A stretch of DNA of 64,000 nucleotides from Acetobacteraceae bacterium (GCA_947371015.1 CANBNK010000016.1:1-64000), one strand, 5' to 3'. Counted from the first letter of the stretch, positions 15,448-24,524 are shown. The notes: a model not told the origin generated them from the sequence alone. Made by a program: numbers and translations.

Positions 15448-16086
15448 GTGAATGGCGATCCCCCCCAATTGCCCCGCCGCGGCGCATCGCGCCAGACCGC
15501 GCTTGCGCAGAAGCGCGACCGCCCGGCTGGAAAGGCGCCCAGCGAGGCCCGGCTGCATGAGGCCGCGCTGGTCCACCTGGCCAAATTCGCCGCGACCGAG
15601 GTCTCCCTGGCCCGGGTGCTGGTCCGCCGGGTGGACCGCTGGGTGCGCCGGGCCGAAGCCGAGGGCCAGGAGCATGACCAGGTGGCCGCGGCCGCCGGCG
15701 CCGCGCGCCTGGCCGCGCACCAGGTGGCCCGCAAGCTGGCCAACAGCGGCGCGGTGGATGACGCCGCCTTCGCCGCCAGCCGGGCGCGCCGCCTGGCCCG
15801 CGGCGGCCGGTCCCGCCGGGCCATCGCCGCGCACCTCTCGGCCAAGGGCGTCGCCGGGGAGGTTGCCCAGGCGGTGCTGCCGAATGACGAGGTGGCTGCC
15901 GCGCTGATGCTGTGCCGCCGCCGCCGCTTCGGCCCCTTCGCGCGGGAGGCGGTGACGCCGGAGGTGCGGCTGAAGTCCCTGGCCGCCCTGGCCCGCGCCG
16001 GCTTTTCCCGCGACGCCGCGACCGCCGCGCTGGACATGGCGACCGAGCAGGCCGAGGACCGGGTGCGGGCGCTGCGCGATGGCTGA
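15448..16086 (+). CDS. recX: RecX-like regulatory protein
   Basis: About 212 residues, strongly basic and alanine/arginine rich, with the helical repeats of RecX: HEAALVHLAKFAATEVSLARVL, VARKLANSGAVDDAAFAASR, RRAIAAHLSAKGVAGE, and a third repeat near the C-terminus. RecX modulates RecA filaments. Start GTG at 15448 avoids overlap with the divergent gene. The alphaproteobacterial form is longer than the 150-residue enteric one. It overlaps the following VOC gene by 8 bases. No recA is in the window. Confidence 0.78.
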   Translation: MNGDPPQLPRRGASRQTALAQKRDRPAGKAPSEARLHEAALVHLAKFAATEVSLARVLVRRVDRWVRRAEAEGQEHDQVAAAAGAARLAAHQVARKLANSGAVDDAAFAASRARRLARGGRSRRAIAAHLSAKGVAGEVAQAVLPNDEVAAALMLCRRRRFGPFAREAVTPEVRLKSLAALARAGFSRDAATAALDMATEQAEDRVRALRDG

Positions 16087-16477
16087 GATGCCGGCCGCGC
16101 TGGGCTTGCGCTTCGACCATGTCCACCTGCGCAGCCCGGACGCCGCCGCCGCCGCCGACTGGTACATCCGCGTGCTCGGCGCCGAGCTGGTGGAGCATCG
16201 GCAAGGCCCGCGCCCGCGCTACGAACTGCGCTTGGGCGGGCTGACCCTGCTGATCAACGTCATCCTGCCCGGGGAGGACTGCGGCCCGGCGCCGGCCAGC
16301 CCGCACCAGGGGCTGGAGCATCTCGGCTTCACGGTCGCCGACATCGACGCCACCGCCGCCGCGCTGCTGGCGCGGGGGGCGGTGTTCCAGCTGCCGCCCA
16401 CCACCATCCGCGGCCTGCGCATCGCCTTCGTCACCGGGCCGGACGGCGTGCCGATCGAGCTGTTGCAGGCGGGCTGA
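16079..16477 (+). CDS. VOC/glyoxalase family protein
   Basis: The 132-residue single vicinal-oxygen-chelate domain contains metal-ligand positions FDHVHLRSPD at the start, GLEHLGFTVADIDA in the middle and GVPIELLQAG at the end. The reaction is unknown (isomerase, dioxygenase or resistance-type relatives exist). A second VOC gene follows 208 bp later with matching ends, suggesting an old duplication. Confidence 0.85.
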   Translation: MAEMPAALGLRFDHVHLRSPDAAAAADWYIRVLGAELVEHRQGPRPRYELRLGGLTLLINVILPGEDCGPAPASPHQGLEHLGFTVADIDATAAALLARGAVFQLPPTTIRGLRIAFVTGPDGVPIELLQAG

Positions 16478-16510
16478 CCTGGGCGCACGGCGGGGGCGGC
16501 GTTTGCGGGG

Positions 16511-16656
16511 GAATTCGCGCCTATGGTGATTTCACCGGCGACGATCAGACGCTAGCGTCTGTCAGGCGCAGACAGAAGCGCCTGACAGACCCTGGCCATT
16601 CCTCGAGCGGCTGATTCACGCCGCCGGTGATTCCACCGGCGACGATCAGACGCTAG
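16511..16656. repeat. Pair of family B hairpins flanking a family C hairpin
   Basis: Two family B variants (about 16511-16555 and 16605-16656) share GTGATT-CACCGGCGACGATCAGACGC and its inverted arm GATTCACGCC. Both end GATCAGACGCTAG. Between them lies the family C hairpin annotated separately. Together they fill the 208-bp gap between the two VOC genes. Confidence 0.8.
16557..16590. repeat. Family C hairpin, copy 1
   Basis: GTCTGTCAGGCGC and GCGCCTGACAGAC form a perfect 13-bp stem with loop AGACAGAA. A near-identical hairpin with the same loop is at 60668-60711. Neither has a T-tract, so a terminator role is not evident. Confidence 0.8.
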
Positions 16657-16685
16657 TCTCACCTCGTCCAAGAAAGGAAATCACC

Positions 16686-17048
16686 ATGTCCGCCTACAAG
16701 TTCGACCACATCCACCTGTACACCACCGACGCCGAGGCCACCGCCGCCTGGTACGAGAAGATGTTCGGCGCCGTGGTTCGCCGCACGCCGGTGGATGGCA
16801 AGACCCGCATCGACATGAATGTCGGCGGCGCCGAGATCTTCCTGCTGCCGGTCAAGCAGGCCGCCATGGGCCAGAACAGCCTCGACCACTTCGGCTTCCT
16901 GGTGGACAACGTCGATGCCGCCATCGAGGAGCTGCGCGCCAAGGGCGCCAAGGTGACGATGGAGCCCAACACCATCCGCCCGGGCACCCGCATCAGCTTC
17001 GTCGAATCGCCGGAAGGCGTGCGGATCGAAGTGCTGCAGCGCGGCTGA
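16686..17048 (+). CDS. VOC/glyoxalase family protein
   Basis: The 120-residue VOC protein has metal-ligand segments FDHIHLYTTDAEATAAWYEK (start), SLDHFGFLVDNVDAAIEEL (centre) and GVRIEVLQRG (end), the same pattern as the gene at 16079. A good ribosome site (AAAGGAA) precedes the ATG. Function unknown beyond the superfamily; the following MBL hydrolase gene may be co-transcribed. Confidence 0.87.
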   Translation: MSAYKFDHIHLYTTDAEATAAWYEKMFGAVVRRTPVDGKTRIDMNVGGAEIFLLPVKQAAMGQNSLDHFGFLVDNVDAAIEELRAKGAKVTMEPNTIRPGTRISFVESPEGVRIEVLQRG

Positions 17049-17138
17049 ACCAGACCGGCGCGCTGCTGCTGCCGCGGCAGCGCGCCACCCGAGGCCCCGG
17101 CGCGCCCTTCAGGCGGCGCCGCCCCTGAAGGACCACCG

Positions 17139-18008
17139 ATGACCCTCCCCGAGCACCAGGTTGCCGCGGTGATGCATCGCCGCATCGGCGACATCACCGT
17201 CACCACGCTGAGCGACGGCTACCTCGAAGGTTCCATGGCGGTGATGCAGAACATCACGGTGGAGGACAGCAGCGCGATGTTGCGCGCCGCCTTCCGCCCG
17301 GTGCCGCGCCGCACCGCCGTGAACACCTTCCTGATCCGCAGCAAGGGCCGCACCGCGCTGGTGGATACCGGCTGCGGGGCGAAGATGCAGGCCAGCGCCG
17401 GCCGCCTGCTGGCGCACCTGGCCGCCGTGGGCGTGACGCCCGCCGAGGTGGACACCGTGCTGCTGACCCACATGCACCCCGACCATTCCAATGGCCTGGT
17501 GGATGACAACGGGCAAAAGTTCTTCCCGAACGCCGAGTTGGTGATGCACGAAGCCGAGCCGCGCTTCTGGCTGGACGACGCCGAGATGGCCAAGGCGGAT
17601 GAGAACAGCCGCCTGCGCAACTTCCAGCACGCCCGCGAACAGGTGGCGCCCTACGCCAAGCGCCTGTTCACCGGCGGCGAGGTGTTCCCAGGCGTGACGG
17701 CGATGCCGCTGCCCGGCCACACGCCGGGGCATACCGGCTACCTCGTCGCCTCGGGCAGCGAGCAGCTGCTGATCTGGGGCGACATCGTCCATGTGCCGGA
17801 AGTGCAGGTGCCGCGGCCGGAGGTGACGATGGCCTTCGACATCGACCCCGCCGCCGCCGCCGCCACGCGGCTGCGCATGTTCGACCATGTGGCGACGGAC
17901 GGGTTGCTGGTGGCGGGCATGCACATCCACTTCCCCGGCTATGCGCACCTGGTGCGCGAAGCCCGCGGGTATCGGATGGTGTTCGACGCGTTCCAGCAGT
18001 GGCTGTGA
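17139..18008 (+). CDS. MBL-fold metallo-hydrolase
   Basis: The 289-residue metallo-beta-lactamase-fold enzyme has the dinuclear zinc motif THMHPDHSNG, further ligands in PLPGHTPGHTGY and GDIVHVPEV, and late histidine HIHFPGY. It resembles quorum-quenching lactonase / PNGM-type hydrolases, which open lactones or related esters. No signal peptide is apparent. The 3' end overlaps the convergent small membrane protein gene by about 70 bases. Confidence 0.85.
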   Translation: MTLPEHQVAAVMHRRIGDITVTTLSDGYLEGSMAVMQNITVEDSSAMLRAAFRPVPRRTAVNTFLIRSKGRTALVDTGCGAKMQASAGRLLAHLAAVGVTPAEVDTVLLTHMHPDHSNGLVDDNGQKFFPNAELVMHEAEPRFWLDDAEMAKADENSRLRNFQHAREQVAPYAKRLFTGGEVFPGVTAMPLPGHTPGHTGYLVASGSEQLLIWGDIVHVPEVQVPRPEVTMAFDIDPAAAAATRLRMFDHVATDGLLVAGMHIHFPGYAHLVREARGYRMVFDAFQQWL

Positions 18009-18346
18009 ACTGACGGCTGGCGCGGCTTCATCGCCGCGTCAGCCCCAGCGGCGCCGCAGTCGCCGAAAAACGAGGAGCCCACAGCGGCGCCCAGGCACCC
18101 TCCTACGGCGCCTGCGATGCCAAGGTAAAGCGTCAAGGTTTCACGGCTTCCTGTGCTGCCGCCGAATGCCAGAAAGAGAACCGGCGGCACAAGGCCGAGC
18201 AGCGTGCCAACCCCGCTGCAAAATGGCAGCATTGCTGCCAGCAAGGCGGCGCTGCGCCAGGGGAGGAAAAAGCAGCCCGGCAGGAACAGCACCAGCCATA
18301 CCGCGGCGAAGGCGATGCCGCCGAACATGATGGCAAATCCCTGCAT
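17939..18346 (-). CDS. Small multi-pass membrane protein, unknown
   Basis: The first about 95 residues form three or four hydrophobic helices (FGGIAFAAVWLVLFLPGCFFL, LLGLVPPVLFLAFGG, LGIAGAVGGCLGAAVG). The remaining polar tail, encoded antisense to the end of the MBL gene, is not membrane-like and may be a read-through after loss of the original stop. GC content is lower than neighbouring genes. I do not recognise the family. Confidence 0.5.
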   Translation of the reverse strand: MQGFAIMFGGIAFAAVWLVLFLPGCFFLPWRSAALLAAMLPFCSGVGTLLGLVPPVLFLAFGGSTGSRETLTLYLGIAGAVGGCLGAAVGSSFFGDCGAAGADAAMKPRQPSVHSHCWNASNTIRYPRASRTRCA

Positions 18347-18372
18347 CGCGGCGCCGCCTTCGCCTCACCCCC

Positions 18373-19185
18373 TCAGCCCGTCGGTCGCGCCGCGGTCAGG
18401 CCGCCATCCACCACAAGCTGCGTCGCGGTGATGTAGCGGGCCTCGTCGCTGGCCAGGAAGACCACGGCGTTGGCGATGTCCCAGGCATCGCCCATGCGGC
18501 CCATCGGCACGCTGGCGTGGCGCTTGGCGATCAGCCCTTCGGCGTCGTTCAGCCCCATCTGCTTCACCAGCCGATGCTCTACGAGTGGCGTGTGCATGGT
18601 GCCGGGCACCACGGTGTTGACCCGCACGCCGTCCTTCACATGCGCAATGGCGGTGCTGCGGCTGAACGCGATGACGCCCGCCTTGCTGGCGGCATAGGCC
18701 GCGTTCACCCGCCCGCCCACCGTGAAGCTCATGCAGCCGACGCTGGCCAGGTTGACGATGGCGCCCTTCTTCTGCGCCACCATCACCGGCAGCACGTGCT
18801 TGCAGCCGAGGAAGCAGGTCTTCAGGTTCAGCTGCATCTGCGCGTCCCAGGCTTCCTCGGTCATATCGACCGGGCCACCCGGCGCGCTGCCGCCGACATT
18901 GTTGACCAGGATGTCGATCCGCCCGCCGAACTTCGCCAGGCAGTCCTGCACGGCGGCGGCGACGTCCACGCTGTCGGTCATGTTGGTCACGCGGCCGGCG
19001 AAGCTCAGCCCCTCGCTGGCCATGATCGCGGCGGTTTCCGCCAGCGCCACCGGGTTGATGTCGGTGCCGAACACATGGGCGCCCTGGCGCGCCATCAGCA
19101 CCGCCGTCGCCTTGCCATTGCCCCAGCCTTCCCCGACCGAGCCGGCCCCGCTGACGAAGGCCACCTTGCCACTCAGATCCAACAT
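18373..19185 (-). CDS. Short-chain dehydrogenase/reductase
   Basis: The 270-residue SDR has the Rossmann entry VAFVSGAGSVGEGWGNGKAT (TGxxxGxG variant), NNVGG, catalytic serine in NLASVG, and YAASK with the catalytic Tyr and Lys. The C-terminal ITATQLVVDGGLTA is the usual ending. It oxidises or reduces an unidentified alcohol/ketone with NAD(P). The gene is monocistronic and divergent from azlCD. Confidence 0.9.
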   Translation of the reverse strand: MLDLSGKVAFVSGAGSVGEGWGNGKATAVLMARQGAHVFGTDINPVALAETAAIMASEGLSFAGRVTNMTDSVDVAAAVQDCLAKFGGRIDILVNNVGGSAPGGPVDMTEEAWDAQMQLNLKTCFLGCKHVLPVMVAQKKGAIVNLASVGCMSFTVGGRVNAAYAASKAGVIAFSRSTAIAHVKDGVRVNTVVPGTMHTPLVEHRLVKQMGLNDAEGLIAKRHASVPMGRMGDAWDIANAVVFLASDEARYITATQLVVDGGLTAARPTG

Positions 19186-19308
19186 GCGCGTCTCGCTCCC
19201 GTATGTGCGTGCAAACCCCGCAGGGCGAAAGCCCGGAGGGGTAATTCGCCCGCGCAGATATGGCGCGCAGTCTAGCGCCGCGCCGCCGCTCTGCTAATCC
19301 TGCGCGGC

Positions 19309-20013
19309 ATGGAGACCTTCTCGCGTGCCGGCTGGCTGCGTGGCCTGCGGGCGGCGCTGGCCATCACCCTCGGCCTGAGCCCCTTCGGCCTGGTCATCGG
19401 CGTCATCTCCGCCAGCAAGGGGCTGTCCCTGACCGAGGCGCTGGTGATGTCCGGCCTCACCTTCGCCGGCTCCGCCCAGCTGGTGGTGCTGCAATTATGG
19501 GCCGAGCCGGCGCCTATTTTGGCCGCGACGCTGGCCTGCCTGGTGGTCAACCTGCGCATGGCGCCGATGGGCGCGGCGCTGGCCCCGGCGCTGGACCGCA
19601 TCCGTGGCTGGCGGCTGTGGTTCACCCTGGCCTGGCTGGTGGATAACGGCTTCGCGCTGTTCGTCGCCGAGATGCGCGCCGGCCGGCGCGACGTCGCCTT
19701 CGTGCTGGGTGCCGGCATGGGCATGTGGGTGAACTGGATGACCATGGTCACCGTGGGCCACAGCCTCGGCGCCGCGGTGGAACTGCGCCCGGGCCACCCG
19801 ATCTTCTTCGCCGCCGTCGCCACCATGCTGGCGATTTTGCTGCCGATCTGGCGCGGCCGTGGCGACCTGGCCCCCTGGGCGGCCTCCGGCCTGGCGGCGG
19901 TGGCGGCGGCGCATGGGCTGGGCTTGGGCGCGCCCTGGCCGGTGCTGGTCGGCGCCTTCACCGGCGCGGGGCTGGGCGCCTGGCAGGATATGCGGCGGGA
20001 CGCGCGCGCATGA
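19309..20013 (+). CDS. azlC: Branched-chain amino acid exporter large subunit AzlC
   Basis: The 234-residue membrane protein matches AzlC/YgaZ: FGLVIGVISASKGLSLTEAL, MSGLTFAGSAQLVVLQLW and the NLRMAPMGAALAP segment. With AzlD it forms an exporter of branched-chain amino acids or analogues. About five to six helices are visible. The downstream gene overlaps by ATGA. Confidence 0.92.
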   Translation: METFSRAGWLRGLRAALAITLGLSPFGLVIGVISASKGLSLTEALVMSGLTFAGSAQLVVLQLWAEPAPILAATLACLVVNLRMAPMGAALAPALDRIRGWRLWFTLAWLVDNGFALFVAEMRAGRRDVAFVLGAGMGMWVNWMTMVTVGHSLGAAVELRPGHPIFFAAVATMLAILLPIWRGRGDLAPWAASGLAAVAAAHGLGLGAPWPVLVGAFTGAGLGAWQDMRRDARA

Positions 20014-20312
20014 CCCTGCGCTGGGACGTGCTGGCGGCCATCATCGGCATGGCGCTGGCGACCTATCTGTGCCGCGCCGGCGGCTACGCGATATTGCGCG
20101 CCAGCCGGCCGCCGCGCTTCGTGCAGGCCATGCTGCAGCACCTGCCGGGCTGCATCTTCGTCGCCTTCCTGGCGCCTGCCCTGGCCAGCGGCGGGCCGGA
20201 TACCTGGGTGGCTTCCTTGGTGACGCTGGCGGTGCAGGTGGTGTTCCGCAAGCTGGCGCTGTCCATCCTCACCGGCGTCGGCACCGTCTGGGCCTTGCAG
20301 GCGCTGGCCTGA
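20010..20312 (+). CDS. azlD: Branched-chain amino acid exporter small subunit AzlD
   Basis: The 100-residue, four-helix protein has TYLCRAGGYAILRASRPPR and a long hydrophobic centre typical of AzlD/YgaH, the small partner of AzlC. Its ATG overlaps the azlC stop (ATGA). The ORF-track entry beginning at 19725 is a spurious extension inside azlC. Confidence 0.9.
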   Translation: MTLRWDVLAAIIGMALATYLCRAGGYAILRASRPPRFVQAMLQHLPGCIFVAFLAPALASGGPDTWVASLVTLAVQVVFRKLALSILTGVGTVWALQALA

Positions 20313-20353
20313 GCACAAGCGGCCGGCCGTTGTCGAGCGCCTGATCCGCGCAG

Positions 20354-20577
20354 ATGAAGTTCCGACCTGCGGCCCGCCGCTTGCGGGCCGAGCCGCCGAA
20401 TGGCGTCCGCGGCCTGTGCCTCGTCACGCGTCCGCGTGCTGGCGCACGTCACGCGTCCGCGTGCTGGCGCACGACCCCAAGGGCCGCGGAGGCGGCCCGC
20501 GTCAGGCCAGCGGCGTGCCAATGCACGACGCGATTGAGGGCGCGCGAAGGTGAAACCTTCGTGCGTTGAGCATCAGT
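20354..20577 (+). repeat. Complex multi-hairpin repeat, family A copy 2
   Basis: Begins ATGAAGTTCCGACCTGCGGC like the copies at 6057 and 55618 and ends with CGCGCGAAGGTGAAACCTTC followed by GAGCATCAGT. It is longer (224 bp) because of an internal tandem duplication of TCACGCGTCCGCGTGCTGGCGCACG. The terminal ATCA contains the stop codon of the convergent cytochrome gene. Confidence 0.85.
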
Positions 20578-21424
20578 CGCGCGCCGGCAGGCTGCGCAGA
20601 TACGCGACCAGGTCGCGCAACTCGCCCTGGCTCATCCGCGCATAGTAGGCAAAGCCCATCGGCGGCCCCAGCCGGCGGCCATCGGCGGAGAGGCCCTGCG
20701 TCATCGCGCGGGTCACCTGTGCGTCGGTCCAGCCGGCCAGCGCCGCCGGGGTGATGTTGCGCGGCACCGCCGTCCCCCAGGGGCCGTTGATCGGCGGGCC
20801 GCCGGCGCCGGTGCGGCTCCAGTCACGGCCACGCGGCCCCATCGGCGTGTGGCACTCGATGCAATGCCCCAGCGGCCCGGCCAGGTAGGCGCCGCGCGCC
20901 ACCGGGTTGTCCGCTGGCGCGGCCACGCTGGTGATCGGCGGGCCATAGGCCGGCGGCAGCGGCATGCTGTAGCTGCTGCGCGCCACCTGGTTGCGCACCG
21001 GCGGCACGGTGCGCAGATAGGCCACCATCGCCGCCAGGTCGGCATCGCTGACCTGGCGATACTGCTCAATCGGCATCGGCGGGCCCACCAGGGTGCCGTC
21101 GGGCCGCCGCCCCTCGCGGATGGCGCGGCCGATCTGCGCGTCGGTCCAGCGGCCGATGCCGGTCTCGCGGTCCTGGGTGATGTTGGTGGCCACGGCGCGG
21201 AACAGGCCGGGTTCCTCCATCACCTGGCCGCCGGCCAGGGTGCGGCCGGGCAGGTCGGCGCCAGTGGGGCCTTTCTCGGTGTGGCAGTTGCCGCAGCCGG
21301 CGATGCCGTTGACCAGCGCCGCGCCGCGCGTGACCAGCGCCGGGCTGGCCGGCTGCGCTACGGCGCCATGCGTCAGCAGCAATGCCAGGGCAGCCCCCAG
21401 CAAACCCGTCCTGTCCCACCGCAT
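20573..21424 (-). CDS. Dihaem cytochrome c
   Basis: The 283-residue secreted protein has a signal peptide (LLGAALALLLTHGAVAQ) and two c-type haem sites: CGNCH near residue 44 and CIECH near residue 187, each with a downstream Met-containing segment (PPMPIEQY, LGPPMGFAYY). This two-domain form resembles the cytochrome subunit of membrane alcohol/aldehyde/gluconate dehydrogenases of acetic acid bacteria, which usually have three haems; here two. It should carry electrons in the periplasm. Confidence 0.87.
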   Translation of the reverse strand: MRWDRTGLLGAALALLLTHGAVAQPASPALVTRGAALVNGIAGCGNCHTEKGPTGADLPGRTLAGGQVMEEPGLFRAVATNITQDRETGIGRWTDAQIGRAIREGRRPDGTLVGPPMPIEQYRQVSDADLAAMVAYLRTVPPVRNQVARSSYSMPLPPAYGPPITSVAAPADNPVARGAYLAGPLGHCIECHTPMGPRGRDWSRTGAGGPPINGPWGTAVPRNITPAALAGWTDAQVTRAMTQGLSADGRRLGPPMGFAYYARMSQGELRDLVAYLRSLPARD

Positions 21425-21489
21425 CGCTGCCTCCCTGGCGCATCATTCCGGGGCAGGAAAGCATGACGTTGCCGATATGGGCAGGCCAG

Positions 21490-21660
21490 CCGTAGCGGCT
21501 CACTTACCAACGGCACGAGGCTTTGACTCGTGCCGAGGCGCCGAACGGCGCCCGCGGGTCGCGCCCTTGGGCGCGCGGAACCGCGCGACGCCGCGAAGCC
21601 AAGGAAACCGGAGGTTTCCGCGTCACGCTGAAGGCGTGCGTTCCGCATGGGGACTGAGGG
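21490..21660. repeat. Degenerate family A-like hairpin block
   Basis: Successive hairpins (GGCACGAGG...CTCGTGCC, GAGGCGCCGAACGGCGCC, CGCGCCCTTGGGCGCG, GAAACCGGAGGTTTC, CACGCTGAAGGCGTG) follow the same order as family A, but sequence is diverged. It fills most of the 300-bp gap between the cytochrome and MscS genes. A strong terminator follows at 21665-21710. Confidence 0.6.
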
Positions 21661-21664
21661 TAAG

Positions 21665-21710
21665 AAAAAGCTGATACCAGCGGTCAAGGAACTTGGCCGC
21701 TGGTATCAGC
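21665..21710 (-). terminator. Rho-independent terminator of the MscS gene
   Basis: On the minus strand, GCTGATACCAGCGGCCAAG-TTC-CTTGACCGCTGGTATCAGC forms a 19-bp stem (one G-U pair), followed at once by TTTTTC. It begins 15 bases after the mechanosensitive-channel stop. Its outer arm CTGATACC matches the terminal bases of family A repeats. Confidence 0.85.
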
Positions 21711-21724
21711 CGTGATGGCCGGCG

Positions 21725-24136
21725 CTACATGCCGGTGCTGGCGCTTTCCATCGGGTTCAGCGGGGTCTCCACGTTCAGCCGCGGCGCCGGCGGCGGCAAG
21801 TCTATCCCCGACAGTGCCAGCTCCACCCGGCAGCGCCGGTTGAGCTCGCGCGCCACCAGCCAGCGCTCGCCCGGCAGGGTCCGCGCCCGCACGCGGAACA
21901 CCATGCCGGCGTCGGTCATCTTCTCCATGCCCGCGGCTTCCACCGCGCCGGGCATCCGCTCATGCCATGCGGGTTCGGCGCGCATGCGTTCGGCAATGGC
22001 GCGGAGCGCGGCGATGACCTTGTCCGGGTCCTCCTGGAAGCCGACGGTCACGTCCACCACCGCGTAGCCGTAGTCGCGCGTCATGTTGGTCACGGTGGTC
22101 ACCGCGCTGAACGGCACCCAGTGGATGCTGCCATCCAGCGCCCGCAATTTGATTGAACGGATGGTCAGGTGCTCCACCACGCCGGTGCGGTCGCCCAGGT
22201 TGACCACGTCGCCGACCGCCACGCTGTCCTCCACCAGCAGGAAGATGCCGGTGATGACGTCCTGCACCAGCTTCTGGCTGCCGAAGCCGATGGCCAGGCC
22301 GATGACGCCGGCGCCGGCGATCAGCGGGCCGATGTTGACGCCGAGTTCCTGCAGCACGTTGAACACGATGAAGGCGAAGACGCCGGTGGCCAGGAAGGCG
22401 CGCAGCACCGGCAGCAGGGTGCGCAGCCGCATGCCGCCCTGCGCCTTCTTGCCCGTCGGCAGGCTGTTGGTCAGGTGGGTCTCGATGGCGCTGTTGGCGG
22501 TTTCCCACACCAGCAGGCCGAGGAAGGCGGTGAAGCCGATCGACAGCGCGGTGCCCAGCAGCTTGTGGCCGGGGTGCCCCGGGCGAAACCAGGCCAGGGT
22601 GCGGAAGCCCCATACCTCGGTCAGCAGCACCAGCGCTACCGCCAGCAGCAGCACGGTCCAGCCGATGCGGAAGGGCGGCACATATTGCTTGGCCAGCCGG
22701 TCCAGCCAGGGGGCGCGGCGGGCCACCTGCTCGCCCGGATGCAACAGTCGGCGCAGCAGCCGGCGCATGCCCTCGTCCAGCAGCTTGGCGGCGACGACCA
22801 CCGCCAGTGTCAGCGCGGTGCCGCGCAGCATGTGGGCGAAGCCGCGCTCCACCCCCACCGCCGCCACCGCCCAGCCCACCAGCAGCCAGCCGACCGCCAC
22901 CAGGTGCCACTGCTCCGCCAGCCGGGCGCGCAGGCCGCGCAGCAGCCGGCGGGTGCTGTCGGTGCCTTCCTCGGCGTCCATCGGCGGCGGCCGCAGCAGC
23001 GCCGCCACGCGGGCGCGCTGCTGGCGGATCATCCGCAGCAGCATCAGCGTCACCACCAGCAGGCCAAGTCGCACCAGCGCGCCATGCATGGCCAGCGGCA
23101 TGCCCACCAGCACCGCCAGCTCCGCCAGCGCATAGCCGCCGATACCGGCCATCAGCATGCGCCGCAGCCAGATGATCAGCCAGGCGGCTATGGCATCCGA
23201 GGCCGGCAGCAGCCGCAGGTGGCTGGAGGCGGGGGAGAGCAGCATGCGCCCCAGCGCCAGCACCATGCGGCCGGCGACGTACAGGTTCACCACCATCAGC
23301 ACCACCAGCTGCGCCGCCGGGCCGGGCCGGACGAAGCCGAGCGCGGCGACCACGGCGCCGCCCATCACCAGCATCGGCAGCAGGTCCAGCCCCAGCCGGG
23401 CCACCACCAGCGGCACCCGGCGCAGCCAGGTCCAAACATTGCCATCCGGCGGCGCCAGGCGGTCCAGCCGGCGTGAGGCGCGGCGCAGCAGCCGCACCAG
23501 CAGGAATTCCAGCGCGAGGCCCAGCGCGCCCAGGCTGAACAGGTTCACCAGTGCTTCCAGCAGCCGCTCCTGCTGCGCCGGGTCCCGCCACAGCGCCATC
23601 ATCCCGGCCCAGAGCGCCGGCAGGTCGGCCATGCTGCGCACCGTCTCGATGGCGATGTCGGCGCCGTGCTGAATCTGCTCGCCGAGATCGACCAACAAGC
23701 GGCCGCCCAGCGTGGTGGGGGTGAACATCGCCTCGCTCTCGGCCGCCGGGGCTGCGCCGGCGGCGGCTGGCGGGCCAGGGGTCGGGCCAGGGGTCGGGCC
23801 AGGGGTCGGGCCATGGGGTGGGGCCGATGTCGCGCTGGCGGGTGCGCCAGGGGCGGAGGTGGCGGCCGGGGTCGCACCTGGCGGGCGCGTGGCGGTGCCC
23901 GCCGGTGTCATGGCGCGCTCGGCGGCGGCCAGCGCCTCCACCAGCCGCAGCAGGTCGGCCCGGCGCGCGGGGTCGCGCAGCACCTCCGCCAGGTGTTCCA
24001 GCGTGGCCGAGGTCACCGCCGCCGGGCGCGCCGCGGCAGCCGGTGCGGCGGGCGGGGCGGGTGCCTGCGCCCGGGCCGCCAGGCCACAACCCAGCAGCAG
24101 CGCCAAGACAAGCGGGAGAAAACGGAACGGTCTCAT
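21725..24136 (-). CDS. Large mechanosensitive channel, MscS superfamily
   Basis: The 803-residue protein has a signal peptide, a proline-rich periplasmic linker with GPTPGPTPGPTPGP repeats (about residues 107-122), around nine to ten hydrophobic helices (about 185-570), and a C-terminal MscS pore and vestibule (GFGSQKLVQDVITGIFLL, DSVAVGDVVNLGDRTG). It belongs to the long YbiO/MscK-like group that releases solutes on osmotic downshock. The gene stands alone with its own terminator. Confidence 0.9.
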   Translation of the reverse strand: MRPFRFLPLVLALLLGCGLAARAQAPAPPAAPAAAARPAAVTSATLEHLAEVLRDPARRADLLRLVEALAAAERAMTPAGTATRPPGATPAATSAPGAPASATSAPPHGPTPGPTPGPTPGPPAAAGAAPAAESEAMFTPTTLGGRLLVDLGEQIQHGADIAIETVRSMADLPALWAGMMALWRDPAQQERLLEALVNLFSLGALGLALEFLLVRLLRRASRRLDRLAPPDGNVWTWLRRVPLVVARLGLDLLPMLVMGGAVVAALGFVRPGPAAQLVVLMVVNLYVAGRMVLALGRMLLSPASSHLRLLPASDAIAAWLIIWLRRMLMAGIGGYALAELAVLVGMPLAMHGALVRLGLLVVTLMLLRMIRQQRARVAALLRPPPMDAEEGTDSTRRLLRGLRARLAEQWHLVAVGWLLVGWAVAAVGVERGFAHMLRGTALTLAVVVAAKLLDEGMRRLLRRLLHPGEQVARRAPWLDRLAKQYVPPFRIGWTVLLLAVALVLLTEVWGFRTLAWFRPGHPGHKLLGTALSIGFTAFLGLLVWETANSAIETHLTNSLPTGKKAQGGMRLRTLLPVLRAFLATGVFAFIVFNVLQELGVNIGPLIAGAGVIGLAIGFGSQKLVQDVITGIFLLVEDSVAVGDVVNLGDRTGVVEHLTIRSIKLRALDGSIHWVPFSAVTTVTNMTRDYGYAVVDVTVGFQEDPDKVIAALRAIAERMRAEPAWHERMPGAVEAAGMEKMTDAGMVFRVRARTLPGERWLVARELNRRCRVELALSGIDLPPPAPRLNVETPLNPMESASTGM

Positions 24137-24305
24137 GATTTCGTGAGGGACAGCATCGCCGCGCCCCGGTCAAGCGGCAACGGCAAGCCAGGCCGGCTGG
24201 CGCGCCCGGTGCCTCGGCCCGGCTTGCGCCAGGCCACGCCCGGGGCCACCCTGGCGGCGTCCCGGCATGCCTTGCCGATCTTCGAACACAGGCCAGATCC
24301 AGCGC

Positions 24306-24497
24306 ATGAAGACAGCCCTTACCATCCTGGTCGTGCTTTCCATGCTGGCCACCTTCGGCACCATGTTCGCCGGCGTGCTCGGCGTGGGCAAGGAAGGTGG
24401 CGCCATGCGCAGCAACAAGCTGATGCGCTACCGCGTGCTGCTGCAAGGCGTGACGCTGGTGCTGTTCGTGCTGCTGATGGCGGTGATGCGCAGCTGA
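24306..24497 (+). CDS. Twin-transmembrane HIG1-like protein
   Basis: The 63-residue protein has two hydrophobic helices (ALTILVVLSMLATFGTMFAG and QGVTLVLFVLLMAVM) joined by a loop with NKLMRYRVLLQG, the signature of the HIG1 / twin-transmembrane family. Mitochondrial HIG1 proteins associate with cytochrome oxidase; the bacterial role is not established. The start at 24306 is chosen over 24267 because it places the first helix at the N-terminus. Confidence 0.75.
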   Translation: MKTALTILVVLSMLATFGTMFAGVLGVGKEGGAMRSNKLMRYRVLLQGVTLVLFVLLMAVMRS

Positions 24498-24524
24498 GCC
24501 AGGCAGGCCTGGGTCGTTTGGGGC

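Noticed and set aside
21960-24446. 828-residue ORF
   Set aside because: Alternate frame of the MscS gene; contains no conserved domain.
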